From NCBI RefSeq assembly GCF_048268085.1, contig NZ_JBLWWF010000001.1, positions 248,001-312,000 of the forward strand: a DNA stretch of 64,000 nt, written 5' to 3'. Position numbers and translations under genes: made by a program. Of this stretch, positions 8,314-17,644 are shown piece by piece; positions within the stretch are counted from its first letter, which is position 1; the number at the start of each line of letters is the position of its first letter. The stretch is from Neptunicella sp048268085 (GTDB taxonomy: Bacteria; Pseudomonadota; Gammaproteobacteria; Enterobacterales; Alteromonadaceae). The notes below the pieces were generated by a model. It had not been told where the DNA came from. It saw only the letters and a list, made by a program, of their open reading frames with translations, and made no database searches.

Positions 8314-8690
8314 AACGTCTCCTGAAGGGATTTTAAACTTTTCTTTTGTAGAAATAGGCAAAATTTTTGGACAAATGTATTAGTTATTTTCTTTTAACAT
8401 GTAAAAAAATCAGATCTAGACTTCAACATTAGCAAGAGATTATCACTTTGTTGCTGTAAATTAATCCAGTAATAATGACAAAGTAAACATTATGCATAAT
8501 TAGGCAGTATATAAACAGGAATAGGCATGTTTAGTTGAACAGACTACTACTATAGTATCGATACTGTTATTGAGTAGGTTCAATTTTCAGTTGGCAATGA
8601 ATAACTATTAGAATTGGTTTTACTCCCCAGCCAACACCTCAATGCTGTGACAGGGTCATTATTCCAACCGATAAATCGATAGGGGCGAGC
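8314..8690. promoter_or_regulatory. Divergent intergenic region between araC and SnoaL-like gene
   Basis: This stretch of about 375 bases is AT-rich and has no gene. It carries the long dyad at 8535-8583 and otherwise only scattered TA-rich promoter-like sequence. It should hold the promoters of both flanking genes. Confidence 0.6.
8535..8583. repeat. Long imperfect dyad centred on AGTATCGATACT
   Basis: The centre is a perfect 12-bp palindrome AGTATCGATACT at 8554-8565. Around it, at nearly symmetric positions, are CTACT/AGTAG (8544-8548 and 8573-8577) and TTGAAC/GTTCAA (8535-8540 and 8578-8583), giving a dyad of about 49 bp with small offsets. It may be a binding site for the adjacent AraC regulator or another dimeric protein, or an RNA hairpin in the leader of the gene at 8691. 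Confidence 0.55.
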
Positions 8691-9170
8691 ATGTCCGTAA
8701 TTAACAAGTATGAGCATAACAAGCTCGTTGTCGAAAGCTGGTTTCGCGGTTTCTGGGGAAATCCAGCCGACTTATCCGTGATCGAGCGTTATCTTGCCAG
8801 TGATGCCGAGCTAATTTACCCTGGCCGGGAAACCCTGTGTGGTCACCAATCTATTCAGCAATTTATGCTTGCTTTTCGTCGGGCCTATCCCAATTTGCAG
8901 TTTTGGCAAGTGGGGGAATTGATTGCTGAAGGGGACTATATTATTGGCCGGTGGGATGGAATGGCCACCCATACAGGTTCTGCCTTTGATGATCCTTTAG
9001 TTGGCGTACCCTATGCCAACAGCGGTATGTCGATAAGATTTACCGGGGGTAATATTCGTTTTTATCTTGTTGACGGTAAAATTAAGCAAGAGCGATCTCA
9101 AGGGCAAGCACTAGTGGCTTTGCAGCCGGATTCGGTCGACTGGTTTAGACAGCCATTGCATGCTTACTAG
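8691..9170 (+). CDS. SnoaL-like / ester cyclase family protein (NTF2-like fold)
   Basis: This 159-residue cytoplasmic protein has the pattern of the SnoaL-like polyketide cyclase group of the NTF2 superfamily. An N-terminal helix with VESWFRGFW is followed by IERYLASDAELIYPG, GHQSIQQFMLAFRRAYPNLQF, EGDYIIGRWDGMATHTG and a late IRFYLVDGKIKQER strand. Such proteins form small cone-shaped barrels with widely varying activities, so only the fold is claimed. The start follows AGGGGCGAG. No polyketide genes are nearby. The divergent AraC gene and the dyad between them suggest that this gene is the regulated target. Confidence 0.85.
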   Translation: MSVINKYEHNKLVVESWFRGFWGNPADLSVIERYLASDAELIYPGRETLCGHQSIQQFMLAFRRAYPNLQFWQVGELIAEGDYIIGRWDGMATHTGSAFDDPLVGVPYANSGMSIRFTGGNIRFYLVDGKIKQERSQGQALVALQPDSVDWFRQPLHAY

Positions 9171-9277
9171 TGAACTCAAGTTAACACTGAATAACGGTGT
9201 ACATATCTTTATACAAATTTGCACGCCATTTATTAGCTAAAAGTCTTATAAATAAATAGTTCGAATGCGTATCTCAC

Positions 9278-9305
9278 TTTACAAACAGGCATGAATGTAT
9301 ATAAT
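9278..9305 (+). promoter_or_regulatory. Sigma-70-like promoter of the mlaC-like gene, -10 within an inverted repeat
   Basis: TTTACA at 9278-9283 and a consensus TATAAT at 9300-9305 are 16 bases apart, about 54 bases before the ATG at 9359. The -10 box lies between the arms of an inverted repeat TGAATGT (9292-9298) / ACATTCA (9308-9314), which could be an operator. Confidence 0.55.
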
Positions 9306-9358
9306 AAACATTCACTGATGTATGTATGTTTTATTATTGTTAATACCAAGGAAATCAC

Positions 9359-10003
9359 ATGTTCAAAACATTGGCAATGAGTCTCGCCATCGTTGTTGTC
9401 TCTTCTTTTTCTCAATTTACTCAAGCTAATGAGATTGATATCCATAACCCGTACAAAATGGTTGATCAAGTTGCCAGTAAAACCTTTAGCCGTATTAAGC
9501 GTGAAAAAGCGAATATCGAAAAAAATCCGGATGTCTTGCGTGATATTGTCTCTCAAGAATTAATGCCTTATGTAGATTCAAAGTATGCAGCACTAAAAGT
9601 GTTGGGTAAGTATTATCGCAATTATCCTAAAGAAATGGTCTACGAATATATTAATGACTTTGAACCTTATATTGTCTCTACCTATGCCAATGCGTTGACT
9701 TACTATAACGATCAAACGGTTGAATTTGAGCCGGAAAAAGACTTTACCAATGAAAAGCAGGTATCGGTTAAAGCGCTGGTTAAAGATAGCGGTAAGCCGG
9801 ATATAAAGCTCACTTTTATTGTTCGCAAAAATAACGAAACCGGTGAATGGCGGGCTTATGATATGGTAGTCGAAGGTATTAGTCTGGTATCCAGCAAGCA
9901 AAGTGAGTTTGAATCTATTCTGCGTCAGCAAGGTTTGCAAACGGTGATCGATTTAATTAAAGATAAAAGCAAGCAAAAGATTGAGATTACTGCCACCAAG
10001 TAA
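9359..10003 (+). CDS. MlaC/Ttg2D family periplasmic phospholipid-binding protein (orphan)
   Basis: This 214-residue exported protein has a Sec signal of about 23 residues ending in TQA. The body fits the MlaC/Ttg2D family: an alpha-helical N-terminal part (PYKMVDQVASKTFSRIKRE, then LRDIVSQELMPYVDSKYAALKVLGKYYR) followed by a beta-sheet half (VSVKALVKDSGKPDIKLTFIV, EWRAYDMVVEGISLV). MlaC ferries phospholipid between the outer-membrane MlaA complex and the inner-membrane MlaFEDB transporter. The rest of the mla operon is absent here, so this copy is an orphan. It could be a second MlaC, or serve another lipid path. Spacing to PutA is 286 bases, so it is probably monocistronic. Confidence 0.9.
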   Translation: MFKTLAMSLAIVVVSSFSQFTQANEIDIHNPYKMVDQVASKTFSRIKREKANIEKNPDVLRDIVSQELMPYVDSKYAALKVLGKYYRNYPKEMVYEYINDFEPYIVSTYANALTYYNDQTVEFEPEKDFTNEKQVSVKALVKDSGKPDIKLTFIVRKNNETGEWRAYDMVVEGISLVSSKQSEFESILRQQGLQTVIDLIKDKSKQKIEITATK

Positions 10004-10289
10004 TCGATTATTCAGATATACAGACTTAGTGCTTTAGCTCGTTATGATCGATTAAGCGGGGCGCTGAGTCTTTGGCCATTCGGCTGAAATCCCTCCAAAC
10101 GAGCCTGTAAATTTTTAAAGGCAATACTGTATTTAGCCAGTTATCCGGCTTTGATTGGAAGCCTGCCTTAAACACGTTAGAATTACCCACAACAGTGTGG
10201 AAGTGAGCAATGAAACTTCTGCTGGTCAAATTAATCATAAACGCTATTACTATTTTCATTCACCCTTACATCACATACTGAGGCTGCTT

Positions 10290-13200
10290 ATGCTGTTTAA
10301 CGGTAATTTAACTACCGAATGTCCTATTCGTCAGAAAATTAGAGATTTTTATCGTATTGAAGAAAATCTTGCCGTTGATCAAATACTACCTGATGCAGAA
10401 GTTAACATGCGGGCCCGAAGTCGCGCTTGGGAGCGAGCCCGCACGATGGTGTTGCGTATTCGTCGTGAGCAAGAAGGGCACGGTGGGATTGACGCATTAC
10501 TAAATGAATATTCCTTATCTACCGCAGAAGGCGTGGTACTGATGTGTCTGGCAGAAGCGTTATTGCGTGTGCCAGATAAAGCAACTCAGGATGAGTTGAT
10601 CCGCGATAAATTATCCAAAGGCAAATGGACTCCTCATTTGGGCAACAGTGATTCTTTGTTTGTAAATGCCTCTTCCTGGGGACTGTTGATGACAGGAAGC
10701 ATGGTCAAATATGCAGATAAACGCCAGAAAGAACATTTTGGGATTCTTAAGCAACTTATTGGCCGCGTAGGTGAACCGGTGATCCGTAAGGCGATGAATA
10801 TCGCCATGAAGATCATGGGCCGTCAATTTGTTATGGGCGAAAATATTAAGGATGCAGTTGCCAGAGCAGAAGAAAAAGAACGTAATGGCTATGTCTATTC
10901 CTACGATATGCTAGGTGAAGGCGCGCGTACCAGTAAAGACGCCCAACGTTATTATGACGCTTACGCTAATGCCATAGAAGTCATAGGCAAAGCCGCCGCC
11001 GGCAAAGGGCCACGTAAAAGTCCTGGTATTTCGGTAAAACTTTCTGCTATCCATCCTCGTTATGAATTTACTCATCGTGAACGGGTGTTAGCGGAGATCC
11101 CGGCTAAATTAAAAGCCTTATGTTTACTGGCTAAAAAGTACGATATTGGCCTAACGGTTGATGCTGAAGAGTCAGAACGCCTGGATATTTCGTTGGATAT
11201 AATTGAAATGGTATTCAGCGATAAAGATTTAGATGGCTGGAGTGGTTTTGGATTGGCGGTTCAAGCCTATCAAAAACGCGCATTATTTGTGATTGACTGG
11301 TTACGCCAGTTAACTCAGCAAGTGGGTCGTACCATGATGGTGCGTTTGGTGAAAGGGGCCTATTGGGATACCGAAATTAAAAATGCCCAAAAAGATGGCT
11401 TAGATCATTTTCCCGTGTTTACCCGCAAGTATTCTACTGATGTGTCTTATCATGCCTGTGCCAACCGGTTACTGGATTATCGCGATACCATCTATCCACA
11501 GTTTGCTACCCATAATGCTTATACTGCATCGGTCATTCTGGAATTGGCCGGTGATGATAAAGAAGGCTTTGAATTCCAGTGTTTACACGGTATGGGTGAT
11601 ACGCTGTATGATCAAATTGTAACGGTCGATAATATTCAGTGTCGTGTGTATGCTCCAGTTGGCGATCATGAAGACCTGTTAGCTTATCTCGTGCGTCGTT
11701 TGCTAGAAAATGGCGCCAACTCTTCGTTTGTTAATGCCATCGTGGATGAAACCCGACCCGTAGAATCGTTACTGGAAGATCCGGTGGAAAAAACCCAGCG
11801 GTTAACTCGCAAATATAACGACCAAATACGTAAACCGGTGGATCTATATGGCGACGAACGTTTTAACTCTAAAGGCTTGGATCTGACCGATATCAATGCA
11901 ATCGGTCCTTTAAAGCACTCGCTTGATCGTTGGTTTAACGAACACCTGCTTAGTGAAGATAGTGTTCCTGAAGGTGCCACCGCGGTTCGCAATCCAGCCA
12001 ATCCTAGCGAAATCATTGGTTATCATCGCTATGATGATAGTGAGCAAATGCTGGCCAAATTAGATAAAGCACACAATGCTTTTGCTTCCTGGTCACAAAC
12101 ACCGGTACAAGATCGCGCCAATTTGTTACGTCGTACCAGCGATATACTCGAACGACATATGGATGAACTGATTGGTTTGTGTATTAAAGAAGCCGGTAAA
12201 GTGACCCAGGATGGTATTGATGAAGTGCGTGAAGCGGTGGATTTCTGTCGCTACTATGCGGCACGAGCAGAAGAAGTGGCAGCTGATGACCGATTATCTC
12301 CGCGTGGGGTCGTGTTATGTATCAGTCCGTGGAACTTCCCGCTAGCCATTTTTATTGGTCAAGTGGCCGCAGCATTAGTCACGGGGAATACCGTGGTGGC
12401 CAAACCCGCCGAACAAACCAGTTTGATTGCCTTAAGGGCGATTGAATTGATGGAGTCCGTCGGTATGCCGGAAGATGTGGTTCAGATGCTCATTAGTCCC
12501 GGGGCCAAAGTGGGTGAAACCATTATTCCTGATGAACGGGTAAAAGCGGTGATGTTTACCGGCTCAACCCAGACTGGTACGTTGATTTCGCAAATTTTAG
12601 CTAGTCGTGGTGGAGAGCAAGTGCCCTTGATTGCTGAAACCGGCGGACAAAATTGCATGATCGTCGATTCGACAGCATTACCCGAGCAAGTGGTGGATGA
12701 TGTGATTTCTTCTGGCTTCCAAAGTGCCGGTCAACGTTGCTCAGCGTTGCGTATTTTGTTTTTACAAGAAGATATTGCTGATGATGTTACCGACATGCTG
12801 ATTGGTGCGCTCAAGGAATTGCATGTAGGTGATCCGGCGTTACTGTCGACTGATGTGGGTCCGGTCATCGATCAAAAAGCCTTAAAAGCACTCAATAACC
12901 ACGTGCAAAATATGCAAGATAAAGCCAAGTTGTTATATGAATGTTCCGTTGCGGATGCACCTGAAGGTTCGACTTTCTTCGCCCCACGCTTGTATCAAAT
13001 CGATAATATTAATGTGTTGGAACGAGAAGTGTTTGGCCCTTGTGTACATATCGTGCGATTTAAGTCGAAAAGTTTGGCACAGGTAATAGAGGACATTAAC
13101 TCAACCGGTTATGGCCTTACCATGGGGATTCATTCGCGGATTGAAGAACGCGCTGTGGAGCTGGGTAAGCTATCCAGAGCGGGTAACGTTTATATTAACC

Positions 13201-14090
13201 GCAATATGATAGGTGCTATCGTCGGAGTGCAACCTTTTGGTGGTCGCGGCCTTTCTGGTACCGGCCCTAAAGCGGGTGGACCCAATTATTTGCCACGTCT
13301 GATGCTGGAGAAAGCGACTCCCAAAGCGGTATCTGATGATTATGAGCCAGAGCAAGATGTCGCACTGCATAGTGATGAACGAGGTCGTAAACAAGCCCAC
13401 GAATTTATGCAACAGGCTCGCGCAGCCGAGAATGACTGGCGTTTAACCGTTTTGAATACTCGTATTTCCGCTGTGCGCCAATTGCTGGCGAAAATATCTA
13501 AAGTGGATATTGTTGAAGAACTGGCAGATGACTTAAATAGCACCTTATCGACAGCACGTTCGCAGCTTATCAGTATTGAAAAGCTGTTAAGAAAGCCGAA
13601 AGAGTTGCCAGGACCAACAGGCGAATCTAACGTTTTATATTTGGAACCGCGTGGAATATTGGTCTGTTTTGCGGATAAAAATGTCACCTTTGAATACTGG
13701 ACATTATCCATTGTTACGGCACTGGCGACCGGTAATGTGGTTATTTCGGTGGTATCCGATCTTTTCTATGAAGAGGCGATGGAATTCCGTAAGCAGTTCG
13801 TCGCTACCGGATCTCCGGAGGGCGTATTCCAAGTTGCTAAATTAGGTCATTTGGAAGCCCTATTGAGCGAAGATAAACTGGCCGGTGTGGTCATCGATAG
13901 TCACAGTGATCGAAGCGCCTACATTGCGCACAAGTTGGCTGAACGGGAAGGGGCGATATTGCCAGTGATCACCGCTGAATATAACGATAACCTGATCCAG
14001 CGTTTGTTAACCGAAAAAACCATCAGTATTGATACTACCGCATCGGGTGGTAACACCTCATTAATGACGTTAGTGGAAGATGATGAGTAA
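10290..14090 (+). CDS. putA: Bifunctional proline dehydrogenase / L-glutamate gamma-semialdehyde dehydrogenase
   Basis: This 1266-residue enzyme oxidises proline to glutamate in two steps. The FAD proline dehydrogenase domain (about residues 80-520) shows KLSAIHPRYEF, RLVKGAYWDTEIK, QCLHGMGD and the substrate-arginine helix YLVRRLLENGANSSFVN. The NAD aldehyde dehydrogenase domain (about 560-1030) shows SPWNFPLAIF, FTGSTQTG, ETGGQN and the catalytic cysteine in SAGQRCSALR. A further domain of about 200 residues at the C-terminus matches the extended PutA form. No ribbon-helix-helix domain precedes it, so unlike E. coli PutA it should not repress its own gene. GAGG six bases before ATG 10290 supports this start; the frame stays open upstream to 10155, but that extension looks non-coding. 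A terminator follows. Confidence 0.96.
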   Translation: MLFNGNLTTECPIRQKIRDFYRIEENLAVDQILPDAEVNMRARSRAWERARTMVLRIRREQEGHGGIDALLNEYSLSTAEGVVLMCLAEALLRVPDKATQDELIRDKLSKGKWTPHLGNSDSLFVNASSWGLLMTGSMVKYADKRQKEHFGILKQLIGRVGEPVIRKAMNIAMKIMGRQFVMGENIKDAVARAEEKERNGYVYSYDMLGEGARTSKDAQRYYDAYANAIEVIGKAAAGKGPRKSPGISVKLSAIHPRYEFTHRERVLAEIPAKLKALCLLAKKYDIGLTVDAEESERLDISLDIIEMVFSDKDLDGWSGFGLAVQAYQKRALFVIDWLRQLTQQVGRTMMVRLVKGAYWDTEIKNAQKDGLDHFPVFTRKYSTDVSYHACANRLLDYRDTIYPQFATHNAYTASVILELAGDDKEGFEFQCLHGMGDTLYDQIVTVDNIQCRVYAPVGDHEDLLAYLVRRLLENGANSSFVNAIVDETRPVESLLEDPVEKTQRLTRKYNDQIRKPVDLYGDERFNSKGLDLTDINAIGPLKHSLDRWFNEHLLSEDSVPEGATAVRNPANPSEIIGYHRYDDSEQMLAKLDKAHNAFASWSQTPVQDRANLLRRTSDILERHMDELIGLCIKEAGKVTQDGIDEVREAVDFCRYYAARAEEVAADDRLSPRGVVLCISPWNFPLAIFIGQVAAALVTGNTVVAKPAEQTSLIALRAIELMESVGMPEDVVQMLISPGAKVGETIIPDERVKAVMFTGSTQTGTLISQILASRGGEQVPLIAETGGQNCMIVDSTALPEQVVDDVISSGFQSAGQRCSALRILFLQEDIADDVTDMLIGALKELHVGDPALLSTDVGPVIDQKALKALNNHVQNMQDKAKLLYECSVADAPEGSTFFAPRLYQIDNINVLEREVFGPCVHIVRFKSKSLAQVIEDINSTGYGLTMGIHSRIEERAVELGKLSRAGNVYINRNMIGAIVGVQPFGGRGLSGTGPKAGGPNYLPRLMLEKATPKAVSDDYEPEQDVALHSDERGRKQAHEFMQQARAAENDWRLTVLNTRISAVRQLLAKISKVDIVEELADDLNSTLSTARSQLISIEKLLRKPKELPGPTGESNVLYLEPRGILVCFADKNVTFEYWTLSIVTALATGNVVISVVSDLFYEEAMEFRKQFVATGSPEGVFQVAKLGHLEALLSEDKLAGVVIDSHSDRSAYIAHKLAEREGAILPVITAEYNDNLIQRLLTEKTISIDTTASGGNTSLMTLVEDDE

Positions 14091-14117
14091 CACTTAATAC
14101 CTGGTTGACCAATTAAT

Positions 14118-14142
14118 AAGGAGAGCGCGGCTCTCCTTTTTT
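14118..14142 (+). terminator. Intrinsic terminator after putA
   Basis: A perfect 9-bp stem AAGGAGAGC/GCTCTCCTT with loop GCG is followed by six T. It lies 28 bases after the putA stop and ahead of the convergent cytochrome gene. Confidence 0.92.
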
Positions 14143-14175
14143 GTTGGGGCGATGCGAGGCAATGCAAACGCGCTG

Positions 14176-16359
14176 TTAACGTTGCTGCATAAACCAGTCA
14201 TAGCTGTTTCTGTCCTGATTTTTTTGAGCCAGATACAGTCCTAATTCGAGTAGTTGTTGATCGCCTTGAAAACGTGAATAAACCATCTTTAAGGTATTAA
14301 GGGCTTGCTTGGATTGGCCAATACCATCCATGGATAATAAATAGGCATACAGATATTGGCTGTTATCAGGTTGTAGTTTATAAGCGCTCTTAAATGCCTT
14401 TAATGCCGGTTGATATTGTTGCTTACGCACTAAAAATAGCGCTTTGGAGTAATGTAATTGGGCCGAATCAGGTAGCCGCTGCAACGCAGTTTGATACAGT
14501 TTATCCAGCAAATCTTCACGTTGCTGCAATCGATATACTTCGGCCAAGGCAAAATAGGCACCGTCGAAATAGGGATCAATCTTAATGCTTTTTTGCAATT
14601 CACTGGCTGCGTGGTCGAGGTTATTTAATTGAATATTAATTGCTGCCTGATTCGCATGCCCTTCACCACGCCATGAGTTAACTTCTACAGACTGCATCAA
14701 TTCATCAAAGGCATTATCAAAGTCAGTTTTATCTTGTCCGGATAATGGAACTCCCACCATACTTCGTGCCACGGCGACTCTAACAGCCTTATACTTATCG
14801 CGTAAGAGAGGTACCAGCAGAGCTGTTTTCTGTATCGGCGTTAAAGTAGTAGCTGCTTGGGCGGCACTAAGGCGAAACAGTGCCTCATCACTGTTAAGTA
14901 AGGCTTGCAGAAAATGGCTATCCAGCTGTGATTGGGTCATGCCTAATAAGCTAATAGCTGTTGCTCGAGAAATAACCGGGATACTGTTGTCCCTGATCAA
15001 TGCCATATGCTCGCTCGGTGTAATCCTCTGACCCAATTGCAATTTGTACAAGTTGTGCAAATTAGCTGAAATGGTCGGTGGTTGGCCAAACCATTTAGTT
15101 AATTGACCTGTTGCCCATTGACTGTTTTTATCCTGATGACAGGAGGTACACGCATCGGGAGTGCCAAATTGTTCAGCAAGCTGTGGATGAGGAATTTTCA
15201 GACTGTGGTCGCGTCTGTCATCGACTCCCATATAACGGTTGGTTGGCATATGACAGTTGATGCATTGAGCGCCTTCACTTTGCTGTGGATGATGATGATG
15301 CGACTCTACATCATAAGCTTCTGCCGAATGGCATTGCAGACACAACCCATTACCCTGAATTTTTATCTTCATACTGTGTTTGTCATGGCAATCCAGGCAA
15401 TTGACACCGGCCGCATACATTTTACTCTGCAGGAACGAACCATAGACGTAGACTTCTTCTTTAATCTGGCCATCTGCGTGGTACATCGGTGCCAGCAGCA
15501 GTTGTGGGGAGAATTGATCGAGAAATGCATTATCAGCGCTAAAGCCATCGGTCAGCGGTGAACGTAATGAGTGACAGGCAAAACAGGAATCCATAAAACT
15601 ATTATCCCGCTTGGGGCCATGCCAGCTGGCAATTTTTTGGTCGGCTTGACGTAACCAGTTACCGATATAAGCCGCTGCGTCGGACTTGCCATTGTTGGTC
15701 GTGGATTTATTCGAGCGTGGCTGATCTGGATGACCTTGCATCTCACCATGGCAGGATAAACATCCGACATTGATATTTTTCCAGTGGCTATTGAAACTAT
15801 TTTGCTCAGGATTGTAATGACGTTGTATTCCATCCGAGTGGCAATCGGCACACATACCATTCCAATTTTGTAAAGGTTGCAGCCAGTGCAGCCGATCGGC
15901 AGTAGTGATGTTTTCTGCCTCATAATTGTGATACCAACGCTGACCGCCGTCCTGTTTGCTGCGGGCATCCCAGCTAAAGGGTAATACTTGTAACTTGCCC
16001 GGCTCTATTTCGACTAAATACTGTTGTAATGGGAAATGACCAAAAGTGTACTTTATCTGATATTTTGTGGGGTGGTCCGTTTGTCCGATCTCCACCCAAA
16101 ACTGCTTGCCTTGTCGATAAAATCGGGCTTTTTCTGCATAGTGTTCAGTGCGGACGTCGTTAAAATCCCCTAGCACGGTTGATTCATCCGCCACTGCCAT
16201 GGCTTTGGCATGATCGGATTTGAGCCATTGCTGGTGCTCATTTTGGTGGCAATTAGTACAGGCTTGCGTAGAGTATTCTTCAGATTGAACACTAAAATTA
16301 ACTAATGAAAATAATATCAACAATGTGATTATTATGCGTAATGACAAGACGTTCCCCAA
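14176..16359 (-). CDS. Secreted octaheme c-type cytochrome with HEAT-like and TPR repeats
   Basis: This 727-residue exported protein has an N-terminal hydrophobic signal. The first ~420 residues contain eight CxxCH haem-binding motifs: CTNCH, CADCH, CLSCH, CFACH, CLDCH, CLQCH, CINCH and CTSCH, with several spare histidines, including a run of four, that could be distal ligands. A middle segment of about 130 residues has HEAT-like helical pairs (SRATAISLLG, RLSAAQAA, KAVRVAVARSMV). The C-terminus has about four TPR units. The cytochrome half resembles cytochrome c554/NrfA-like periplasmic multihaem proteins; the repeats suggest docking of a partner. The start is uncertain: the longest frame begins with TTG at 16359 and no good ATG exists. 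Electron donor and acceptor are unknown; no reductase genes adjoin it. Confidence 0.88.
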   Translation of the reverse strand: MGNVLSLRIIITLLILFSLVNFSVQSEEYSTQACTNCHQNEHQQWLKSDHAKAMAVADESTVLGDFNDVRTEHYAEKARFYRQGKQFWVEIGQTDHPTKYQIKYTFGHFPLQQYLVEIEPGKLQVLPFSWDARSKQDGGQRWYHNYEAENITTADRLHWLQPLQNWNGMCADCHSDGIQRHYNPEQNSFNSHWKNINVGCLSCHGEMQGHPDQPRSNKSTTNNGKSDAAAYIGNWLRQADQKIASWHGPKRDNSFMDSCFACHSLRSPLTDGFSADNAFLDQFSPQLLLAPMYHADGQIKEEVYVYGSFLQSKMYAAGVNCLDCHDKHSMKIKIQGNGLCLQCHSAEAYDVESHHHHPQQSEGAQCINCHMPTNRYMGVDDRRDHSLKIPHPQLAEQFGTPDACTSCHQDKNSQWATGQLTKWFGQPPTISANLHNLYKLQLGQRITPSEHMALIRDNSIPVISRATAISLLGMTQSQLDSHFLQALLNSDEALFRLSAAQAATTLTPIQKTALLVPLLRDKYKAVRVAVARSMVGVPLSGQDKTDFDNAFDELMQSVEVNSWRGEGHANQAAINIQLNNLDHAASELQKSIKIDPYFDGAYFALAEVYRLQQREDLLDKLYQTALQRLPDSAQLHYSKALFLVRKQQYQPALKAFKSAYKLQPDNSQYLYAYLLSMDGIGQSKQALNTLKMVYSRFQGDQQLLELGLYLAQKNQDRNSYDWFMQQR

Positions 16360-16553
16360 GGTAATCGCGACATAGGTTCCAGAAGCCAGTCAGCTGAATA
16401 GTGAGCGTAGCGCGGAAACTTATTGAAGCTTGTTAGATATGTCAACATATGCTTTAAGGAGATGCGGTATATTTATCCATCGTGTATCTACATCAAAACC
16501 GTAAGTGTAAATAATGGTTAGGAAATAGTGTACGAGAGGTAAAAAAGTCACGT

Positions 16554-16577
16554 TAACAATTATTTTATTAATTGTTA
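16554..16577. repeat. Perfect 9-bp inverted repeat before the phosphoesterase gene
   Basis: TAACAATTA and TAATTGTTA flank a six-base spacer just upstream of the GAGGAAA ribosome site of the gene at 16592. It could be an operator or a weak leader hairpin in the divergent region between this gene and the cytochrome gene. Confidence 0.45.
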
Positions 16578-16591
16578 TTTGAGGAAACTTA

Positions 16592-17644
16592 ATGAGAATT
16601 CATATTTTGTTGATCCTGTCATTGTTGCTTCTAGCTTGTTCTGACATTGATCAATCAGAAGTCAGAGATGGACCTTATGTATTAAAGTTGACCGAACAAT
16701 GGCAAGCATTATGGGTGTGTGACGGATTAGCTAAAAGCTACAGCTTTCCGCCCTTGACCGAATCCCGCACTGTCGAAAAATGCGGGTTGAGTGCTCATTT
16801 GCAACCCAATCCGGCACAGCGTCCCGCTATTAGTTATCCGCCAGTAAATAAATTAGCCGTTTTCAGTGATATTCACGGCCAGTTCGGGATCATGACGCGA
16901 CTGTTGCATGCTCATCATATTATTGATGAAAACAATGACTGGAGCTTTGGACAAGGGCATCTGGTATTGGTAGGTGATGTGTTTGATCGCGGCCCACGAG
17001 TAACTGAAAGCCTTTGGCTGCTTTACCAGCTTGAGCAGCAAGCCAGGACGGCCGGTGGGCAACTGCACTTTCTGCTCGGCAATCATGAAGTCATGACCCT
17101 AAACGGTGATTTGCGCTATTTAAATGAAAAATATCATTTGGTAGAACAAACACTAAACCGATCAATTTCGACGCTTTATGCATCCAATACGGTGCTGGGC
17201 CAATGGTTGCAGACTCGAAATGTGCTGGTCAAAATTGGAGACTTACTTTTTACCCATGGTGGTCTAAATCCTGAACTGGCCAGACAACAGCGTAGCTTGG
17301 CTGAGATTAATCAGGTCTTTACCGAACACTTGCTTAAACAGCCGGATCAGCCGCGTGAGGGTTTTGCCCATTATCTGCATAAATCTGATGGGCCGATTTG
17401 GTATCGAGGTTATTTCCGCTCACCGCAGGCCAGCGAGAGTGATATTACGCTGCTTAAAAGTACCTACGATGTAAACCATATTATTGTTGGTCACACCACT
17501 CAAGATCAGATTTTGGGGTTGTATAATAACGCGGTTATCGCTGTCGACAGTGGCATTAAACGGGGGAAAAGCGGCGAAATATTATTAATTGAACAAGGTC
17601 ATTTTTATCGCGGCTTACTTGATGGCAGCCGACGCCCGTTGTAA
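16592..17644 (+). CDS. Metallophosphoesterase lipoprotein (Shewanella-like phosphatase type)
   Basis: This 350-residue protein has a lipoprotein signal (LLLLAC lipobox near residue 16) and a complete calcineurin-like metallophosphatase core. The motifs run in order: FSDIHGQF (first metal pair), GDVFDRGPRVTE, LLGNHEVM with the catalytic Asn-His-Glu, LLFTHGGLN and VGHTTQDQI. The spacing and the GDVFDRGP motif fit the Shewanella-like PPP phosphatases rather than the short cyclic-nucleotide phosphodiesterases. It should sit in the periplasm, facing outward from a membrane. The substrate could be a phosphoprotein or a small phosphoester. The start follows GAGGAAAC. It is divergent from the octaheme cytochrome gene. 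Confidence 0.92.
   Translation: MRIHILLILSLLLLACSDIDQSEVRDGPYVLKLTEQWQALWVCDGLAKSYSFPPLTESRTVEKCGLSAHLQPNPAQRPAISYPPVNKLAVFSDIHGQFGIMTRLLHAHHIIDENNDWSFGQGHLVLVGDVFDRGPRVTESLWLLYQLEQQARTAGGQLHFLLGNHEVMTLNGDLRYLNEKYHLVEQTLNRSISTLYASNTVLGQWLQTRNVLVKIGDLLFTHGGLNPELARQQRSLAEINQVFTEHLLKQPDQPREGFAHYLHKSDGPIWYRGYFRSPQASESDITLLKSTYDVNHIIVGHTTQDQILGLYNNAVIAVDSGIKRGKSGEILLIEQGHFYRGLLDGSRRPL

Noticed and set aside
10155..10289. N-terminal extension of PutA by 45 codons
   Set aside because: It has no PutA-like or RHH sequence, and a good ribosome site lies before the internal ATG at 10290.
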